Below, in pieces: positions 5,685-10,168 of a DNA stretch of 10,168 nucleotides; the first letter of the stretch is position 1; each line of letters opens with the position of its first letter. Under the pieces are notes generated by a model. That model ran no database searches. It was not told the DNA's origin and worked only from the letters and a program-made list of their open reading frames with translations. The position numbers and the translations under genes are program-made. The stretch is from Halomonas sp. (GTDB taxonomy: Bacteria; Pseudomonadota; Gammaproteobacteria; Pseudomonadales; Halomonadaceae): contig SKVX01000313.1 in the NCBI GenBank assembly GCA_007129225.1, positions 1 to 10,168 on the forward strand. The letters are read 5' to 3'.

Positions 5685-8336
5685 TCAATCTACAGCGCTA
5701 ACATCCACCTGGCCCGCCGCATCAGCCGCACTATCGTCGGTCAGCAACTGGCGCAGGGTCTCGGCGGCGAGTTGGCCCTCGCTCTCGAAGACATCATCCA
5801 GCCATAGCAGCGCCTGTTCACGATTGGCATGCTGCAGGCCGCGAGAGGAGAGGTAAGCCTCGGCAAGTGCCAGGCGCGCACTGGAGTGGCCTGCGCTGGC
5901 GGCTTCAAACAGGTAGTCGGCACCTTTCTGTCGGTCCTGTTCCAGGATGTCACCGCGAAGGTATTCGCGACCAAGCGTGGCCAAGGCACCGCGATCACCC
6001 TGCTTGGCGGCCTGATCCAGTAGCTGATAGCCACGTTCGATGTCCTGGGCGATGGCACCTTCGCCGCGTAGATTGGCGCGCCCCAGGCTGGCGCGGGCAG
6101 CCAGGCTGCCGCCGTCGCTCGCCTGCTCCAGCCAGAGCTGGGCTTCTTCGCCGTCCTGTTCGACCCCCTCTCCGCTCAGGTAGGCCTGGCCCAGCAGGTG
6201 CGCGGCATGGGGGTTGCCCGCATTGGCCGCATTGGTCAGGTACTCAAGGCCTCTCTCTACGTCCTGCTCGACGTGATCGCCGAGCAGGTACGCCTCGCCC
6301 AGATCGCCCTGGGCACCGCCGTGCCCTCTGGCGACGGCGGCCTCCAGGTAGTCGATACCGGCCGATGTATTGCCGTCATCCATGTACATCCGGCCCAGGC
6401 TGGCGGCGGCACCGGCATGGCCTTCTCCATGGGCACGTTCCAGCCAGTAGCGTGCCTGCTCACGATCCTGGCCGACGCCTTGGCCATTGAGGTAGGCACG
6501 TCCCAGGTCAGCCATGGCACCGGGATGACCGTTCTCCGCCGCACTGATCAGTGCATTGATATCTCCCTGGGCACCACGATCCCGTTGCACGTAGGTGAGG
6601 GCGTCGTCGGCAGATTCATGGCCTGTCTCCTGGGCTCGGCTCAGCCATAGGGTCGCCTGGTCCAGGTCCTGCTCTACCCCATTGCCATGGCGATACGCCC
6701 TGCCCAGAACAACCATGGCATAGCCGTCGCCCTGGTTGGCCGCTTCCATCAGCAGCTCTACACCACGGGTGGGGTCCTGCCCGTCCAGCGGACCTTCCAG
6801 GTAAGCTTCGCCCAATTGGGTCATGGCGGTGGTGTCACCGTCCTGGGCTGCTGCCTGGAGCAGTTCTTCGCCACGACTGGGGTGGAAGGGGAGCGCATCG
6901 CCGGCAAGGTAGGCTTCGCCCAGGATGCGCATCGCCCCGCTCTGGCCGCGGTCGGCCGCGCTGCGAAGCAAGTCCTCGCCCCGCGCGCCGTCGGGGGCGA
7001 CGACGCGTCCCTCGAGATAGGCGGCGCCCAGTTGCTGGGTGGCCCAGGGGTGGCCCGCCTCATGGCCACGCTCGAGATAATCGACGGCGATATAGGGCTG
7101 GCCGGCGATCCGTTCGTCATCCAGGTAGAGGGAGCCGAGCTGGGCCAATGCCAAGGGGTGGTCCCGTCCTGCGGCCTCTTCGAGAAGTCCCATGCCGCGG
7201 GGAAGGTCGTTGAGGCCGCCATGGCCCTCCACTAGAGCGCGGCCGAGAATGACCCGGGCATCGACGGATCCAGCTTCGATTGCCGTGTTCAGCCAGCGCT
7301 CGGCCCGTACCGGCTGCGGCCGGCCCGATTCGGGCTCGAGCAGGGCATTGCCGAGGTGGACCATGGCGTCAATATCACCCTGGCGAGCGGCTTCCTCGAG
7401 CAGCTCGACACCCCGGTTGACATCCCCGCTGTCCAGCATGGCCCTGCCTGCCTGAGCCAGGGCACCATCGTCACCGGCATCGGCGGCCTGGCGAAGCCAG
7501 TGCAGCCGCTGATCAGGCTGATCGCCGAGCAGGCCGTCCGGCGCGTGGAGTGATGCGAGCTGCAGCATTGCGCCCGTATCGCCTTGCGTGGCTCGCGCCT
7601 CGAGGACCTCGGCGTAGCGCTGGCCATAGTCCATGGCGCGGGCCGGATCCTTCTCCAGCCAGCCGCCGGGTGCATAGGCCTCGGACAGGGCGCGTAACGC
7701 ACCTTCCTCACCGGCCGCAGCAGCTTCGGTATAGAATTCGCGGGCGAGTTCGGGGTCGGCCTGCACCCCGTCGCCCCCTTCGGCTAGCAATCTGGCGAGC
7801 CTGACCTCTGCGTCGCGATTCAGGTTGGCGTTCTTGGCCTGCCAGAGGAGGTAATAGGCCAGGACATCGTTGCGTTCGACGCCATCTCCTTCCTGATACA
7901 GTGTGGCAAGATTGAGTGAGGCATGACCCTGCACAGTCGAGGGTCGCTCGATCGCCTTGCCGTAGTAGTGGGCGGCCCTGGCCCCATCCCGTTCTACACC
8001 CTGGCCACGGTCATACATCTTGGCCATCTCATGGTAGGCGGGCGGGAAGCCCATCTCCATCAGCGGCTGGAGTTGACGCCTGGCTTCCTCGTAGCGGCCT
8101 TGATCAATGGTGTCCTGGGCACGGTTGATCCGGTCCCAGTCACGGCGGCCCATATCGACCTCTACGCCGCCGTCGAACCAGGACGCATACTCGGCCGGAA
8201 TGGCACGGGCATGATCCTCACCGGGTGGTTCCTGGGTCATGGCGCAACCGGCCAGCAAGGCGGCAAAGGCCAGTGGGGCGGTAAGTTGCAGCTTTGCGGT
8301 TGCGGTTCTGCGTGCAGGAGTCGTGTGTGCTTTCAT
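5685..8336 (-). CDS. Giant SEL1-repeat outer-membrane lipoprotein, AlgK-like
   Basis: An 883-aa lipoprotein made almost entirely of SEL1 (TPR-like) repeats, resembling an enlarged AlgK. AlgK is the outer-membrane lipoprotein scaffold of the alginate secretion machine (about 475 aa in Pseudomonas). The ATG at 8336 has AGGTGG upstream. The signal ends in the lipobox LLAGC with Cys31; Ala at +2 predicts outer-membrane sorting. After an acidic linker, a helical pair (about 64-97, DTIDQGRYEEARRQLQPLME) resembles the start of AlgK. By eye about 21 SEL1-like units of 31-43 residues follow from residue 98 to about 852, with the pattern A..LG.AYL.G.GV.QD...A..WL..A...G. Unit 14 (573-603) is degenerate, and units 6 and 16 lack the usual loop insert. 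The C-terminus is a short acidic tail. SEL1 arrays bind proteins, so a scaffold role among envelope enzymes is likely. The AlgK assignment rests on architecture plus lyase neighbours; another SEL1 scaffold is possible. Confidence 0.75.
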   Translation of the reverse strand: MKAHTTPARRTATAKLQLTAPLAFAALLAGCAMTQEPPGEDHARAIPAEYASWFDGGVEVDMGRRDWDRINRAQDTIDQGRYEEARRQLQPLMEMGFPPAYHEMAKMYDRGQGVERDGARAAHYYGKAIERPSTVQGHASLNLATLYQEGDGVERNDVLAYYLLWQAKNANLNRDAEVRLARLLAEGGDGVQADPELAREFYTEAAAAGEEGALRALSEAYAPGGWLEKDPARAMDYGQRYAEVLEARATQGDTGAMLQLASLHAPDGLLGDQPDQRLHWLRQAADAGDDGALAQAGRAMLDSGDVNRGVELLEEAARQGDIDAMVHLGNALLEPESGRPQPVRAERWLNTAIEAGSVDARVILGRALVEGHGGLNDLPRGMGLLEEAAGRDHPLALAQLGSLYLDDERIAGQPYIAVDYLERGHEAGHPWATQQLGAAYLEGRVVAPDGARGEDLLRSAADRGQSGAMRILGEAYLAGDALPFHPSRGEELLQAAAQDGDTTAMTQLGEAYLEGPLDGQDPTRGVELLMEAANQGDGYAMVVLGRAYRHGNGVEQDLDQATLWLSRAQETGHESADDALTYVQRDRGAQGDINALISAAENGHPGAMADLGRAYLNGQGVGQDREQARYWLERAHGEGHAGAAASLGRMYMDDGNTSAGIDYLEAAVARGHGGAQGDLGEAYLLGDHVEQDVERGLEYLTNAANAGNPHAAHLLGQAYLSGEGVEQDGEEAQLWLEQASDGGSLAARASLGRANLRGEGAIAQDIERGYQLLDQAAKQGDRGALATLGREYLRGDILEQDRQKGADYLFEAASAGHSSARLALAEAYLSSRGLQHANREQALLWLDDVFESEGQLAAETLRQLLTDDSAADAAGQVDVSAVD
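5781..8045 (-). repeat. Tandem SEL1 coding repeats (about 21 units)
   Basis: This stretch encodes the SEL1-like array of the AlgK-like lipoprotein. Units are mostly 36 residues (108 bp). The downstream half (about residues 536-816, excluding unit 14) is more uniform, with several GVEQD-type loops, than the upstream half. The repetition is at protein level and the DNA units have diverged, so it is not a simple tandem DNA duplication or a CRISPR. Confidence 0.8.
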
Positions 8337-8375
8337 GATTATCCACCTTGGATAGCTGTCGTGCGACGCCGGTAG

Positions 8376-9638
8376 TCACGGCATGTCCAGGCCCTGGAAG
8401 GCCTCGGTCCGGCGTCGCCTCTCGTCCATGAATAGTTGGTCTTGCGCATCGGGGGGCATGAAATAGAGCGTCATGTACCCCCCGGCACTGCGGTTGTAGA
8501 GGGGGCGCACTCGCTGTACGAAACTGGCGGCCTGAGGGTGTTCGAAATGAGTTTGGTAGACCTCGAGCCAGGTGAAATACTGTGGGTCCTTGGTGAACCC
8601 GGTATATTGTTCCAGCGGCGCGTAGTCTTCCAGGACCGCTGGGTCATCAAGGATGGCGAAAAAATAATCGATGGCTTCGTGAATGGTGCTGCCCTCAACC
8701 TCCAGGCTGAAGATGTCATAGCCCTGTCGAGCGATGACCTGCATGTTGGTCACCAGATAAAGCAGGGCGTAGTTCTGGTAGTGAATGGCTCGGCGACCAC
8801 GGGACACTTCGTGAGGCAGCGCACCGGCCTCGGTCATGTCGTGCAAGGCCGAGTAGATGGCACTGACACCGAAACGAAAGAGCTCGTCGTTTTCGGTGAG
8901 GATGCCGATCATGCTGGCGTAGAGGGCCCGGCGGTAGAAATGGTTATTGCAACAGCTCTCTTCGGGCTGTCCGGGGATGGCCGAGTGCTGCAGAGCGAGC
9001 CCCTGCAGCCAGGATTCGACCTCCTCACGCTCCTCTTCCATCCCTACGATGAATGGCCGCACGGTGGCATAGGCCATGGCGGCGGCGAAAAGCATCGATT
9101 CTGAGGCGAACCAGGACTGAGGATCATTGGGGTCATATTGAAACGTGGTCAGCGCCTTGGCTTCTGCCCAATGAGCCAGAAAGCTCACCAGACATTCAGA
9201 ATAGTAATTCTCACCACTGACGACAAAGGCACCTGCCAGCATCGAGACGTTATCCTCGAACAGAAACAATGGCTCGGTGGTGAGTTCCCATTCCTCCGGG
9301 TTGGGATAGTAGCCTGGGATCCTGCCCCGTGTTGTGATGGGATTGTAGCTCAATAGTTGCCGGCAACTCGGAGCTTGAGATAGCAACTGATCGACCTGCT
9401 GAAGCAAGACGGCATTATCGGTATTGCTAAGCAACTCCATGCGTGCCGACACATCGAAGTAGCCTGCATCGGTATCGTTGACTCGATACTGGGACAGATC
9501 CAATTGCTCGCGTTCCTCACGGGAAAGCGTATCTGCACTTGCCGTATTGACACTGCCCCACGCTCCAGTGATCAGCAGTGCCAGGAGCAGACGAAGGAGC
9601 AAGTGAGGCCGGCGCCAGGTGAGCCTTGCATCGTGCAT
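8376..9638 (-). CDS. PL5-family alginate (polyuronate) lyase, copy B
   Basis: A paralogue of the PL5 lyase at the left end of the operon, with the same predicted beta-elimination chemistry on uronate polymers in the periplasm. I prefer the ATG at 9638 (420 aa): AGGGAGA lies about ten bases upstream, and the product begins with a good signal peptide (MHDARLTWRRPHLLLRLLLA, ending about TASA at residue 35). An ATG at 9683 overlaps the stop codon of the preceding gene as ATGA and would add 15 residues; translational coupling could use it. Catalytic-type residues are conserved: SCCNNHFYRRALYA (Asn232-His233) and RGRRAIHYQNYALLYL (Arg283, Tyr290), as are FRFGVSAIYSALHDMTE and YNRSAGGYMTLYFM. It shares long identical blocks with copy A, but the DNA differs at many synonymous sites. 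The SEL1 lipoprotein gene follows 39 bp downstream. Substrate is inferred only from family. Confidence 0.85.
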   Translation of the reverse strand: MHDARLTWRRPHLLLRLLLALLITGAWGSVNTASADTLSREEREQLDLSQYRVNDTDAGYFDVSARMELLSNTDNAVLLQQVDQLLSQAPSCRQLLSYNPITTRGRIPGYYPNPEEWELTTEPLFLFEDNVSMLAGAFVVSGENYYSECLVSFLAHWAEAKALTTFQYDPNDPQSWFASESMLFAAAMAYATVRPFIVGMEEEREEVESWLQGLALQHSAIPGQPEESCCNNHFYRRALYASMIGILTENDELFRFGVSAIYSALHDMTEAGALPHEVSRGRRAIHYQNYALLYLVTNMQVIARQGYDIFSLEVEGSTIHEAIDYFFAILDDPAVLEDYAPLEQYTGFTKDPQYFTWLEVYQTHFEHPQAASFVQRVRPLYNRSAGGYMTLYFMPPDAQDQLFMDERRRRTEAFQGLDMP

Positions 9639-9679
9639 ATGCTGAGTGTCTCCCTGTATGCTTATCTTATGCATTGCCC

Positions 9680-10168
9680 TCATGGCGCAGGGGCATGAAA
9701 GCGAAAGGCGGCGAAGTCCACGTGCTGGTCACGAGGTGTTCGCCAACCTTCGCCCGTTCCTCCGAAGAAAGTCGAGAACATCAGCCCATCGATGGTCAGG
9801 GACGGCGTGGTGCGATAGACGATATCTCGCTGCTCGAGTACCGGTTGGCCGTCGATCCAGATCCGGGCGATACCATTGTCGAGACCCGGGTCGTTGAGCA
9901 CGACCTCCTGCTCGATCGTCACCCACTGGCCCACCGGGAAATACCAGGCGCCGCGGCCCACCGAGGCACCTTCGTGCCCGACTACATAGGGATAGAGTTC
10001 TCCCTGGCCGTGCTCGCGCCACATCAGGCGCAGGGAAAATCCGTTTTCTCCATCTACGGTTTCGCCCCCGGAGGGCGCCTCACCGCCGAACATGCCGGGA
10101 AGCTTGCCGCCCTGAACGAAGTCGAAATCGGGGGCGAAGCGCACTTGGTAGCTCATGCAGGCCTGTTC
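9680..10168 (-). CDS. PL14/PL20-like polysaccharide lyase, copy B (5' end outside window)
   Basis: This is the C-terminal 162 residues of a second PL14/PL20-like jelly-roll lyase; the frame stays open to the window edge, starting EQACMSYQVRFAPDFDF. The Met at 10156 is internal: copy A reads DRACLHYKVRF at the same place, so the N-terminus and signal peptide lie outside. Conserved blocks are VQGGKLPGMFGG, GENGFSLRLMWRE, GQGELYPYV, GRGAWYFP, DNGIARIWIDG, GLMFSTFFGGTGEGW and TPRDQHVDFAAF. Most positions are identical to copy A. The stop codon overlaps a possible ATG of the following PL5 gene (ATGA), which supports one operon. As with copy A, the family number and the substrate (alginate or glucuronan type) are uncertain. 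Genes further upstream, to the right, are not visible. Confidence 0.78.
   Translation of the reverse strand, partial: EQACMSYQVRFAPDFDFVQGGKLPGMFGGEAPSGGETVDGENGFSLRLMWREHGQGELYPYVVGHEGASVGRGAWYFPVGQWVTIEQEVVLNDPGLDNGIARIWIDGQPVLEQRDIVYRTTPSLTIDGLMFSTFFGGTGEGWRTPRDQHVDFAAFRFHAPAP

Noticed and set aside
5867..6490. 207-aa plus-strand open frame opposite the SEL1 gene
   Set aside because: It is an Arg/Pro-rich, low-complexity antisense shadow with no recognisable domain and no credible start.
5781..8045. Regularly spaced similar segments that might suggest a CRISPR or DNA tandem repeat
   Set aside because: The periodicity is about 108 bp and comes from SEL1 protein repeats. The DNA units differ and there are no short identical repeats with unique spacers.
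3279..10168. Insertion sequences, tRNA genes or attachment sites that could explain arrival of the polysaccharide operon
   Set aside because: I saw no transposase fragment, tRNA-like cloverleaf or flanking direct repeat in the window. Transfer is therefore only a possibility based on gene order.

Overview
The window looks like a chromosomal piece of a GC-rich gammaproteobacterium. The gene order hflC-hisZ-purA is the arrangement found in Pseudomonas and relatives, and the overall character (high GC, acidic secreted proteins, uronate-polymer genes) would fit a Halomonas-type organism. The genus is an inference, not something the sequence proves.

Left part (1-3278, plus strand): a housekeeping block. 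It holds the C-terminal half of hflC (cut by the window edge), a Rho-independent terminator, hisZ (regulatory subunit of ATP phosphoribosyltransferase) and purA (adenylosuccinate synthetase). A perfect 13-bp hairpin at 3341-3370 closes the block. It sits between the convergent purA and the neighbouring operon and probably ends transcription from both sides.

Right part (3381-10168, minus strand, read right to left): at least five tightly spaced genes, apparently one operon whose beginning lies beyond the right edge. The order of transcription is: PL14/PL20-like polysaccharide lyase (copy B, truncated by the edge), PL5 alginate-lyase-family protein (copy B), a giant AlgK-like outer-membrane lipoprotein built from about 21 SEL1 repeats, PL14/PL20-like lyase (copy A), PL5 lyase (copy A). 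The same two-gene lyase pair therefore occurs on both sides of one scaffold protein. Each gene with a visible start encodes a Sec signal peptide or lipobox, so the products should act in the periplasm or at the outer membrane.

The likely joint role is synthesis, export or trimming of a polyuronate exopolysaccharide (alginate, mannuronan or a glucuronan-like polymer). The AlgK-like protein would be the outer-membrane secretion scaffold and the lyases would clear or tailor polymer in the periplasm. No polymerase, porin, epimerase or acetylase lies in the window, so biosynthesis as opposed to pure degradation cannot be settled here. The duplicated lyase pair around an enlarged AlgK-like protein is the most noteworthy feature. 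I do not recognise it as a described system.
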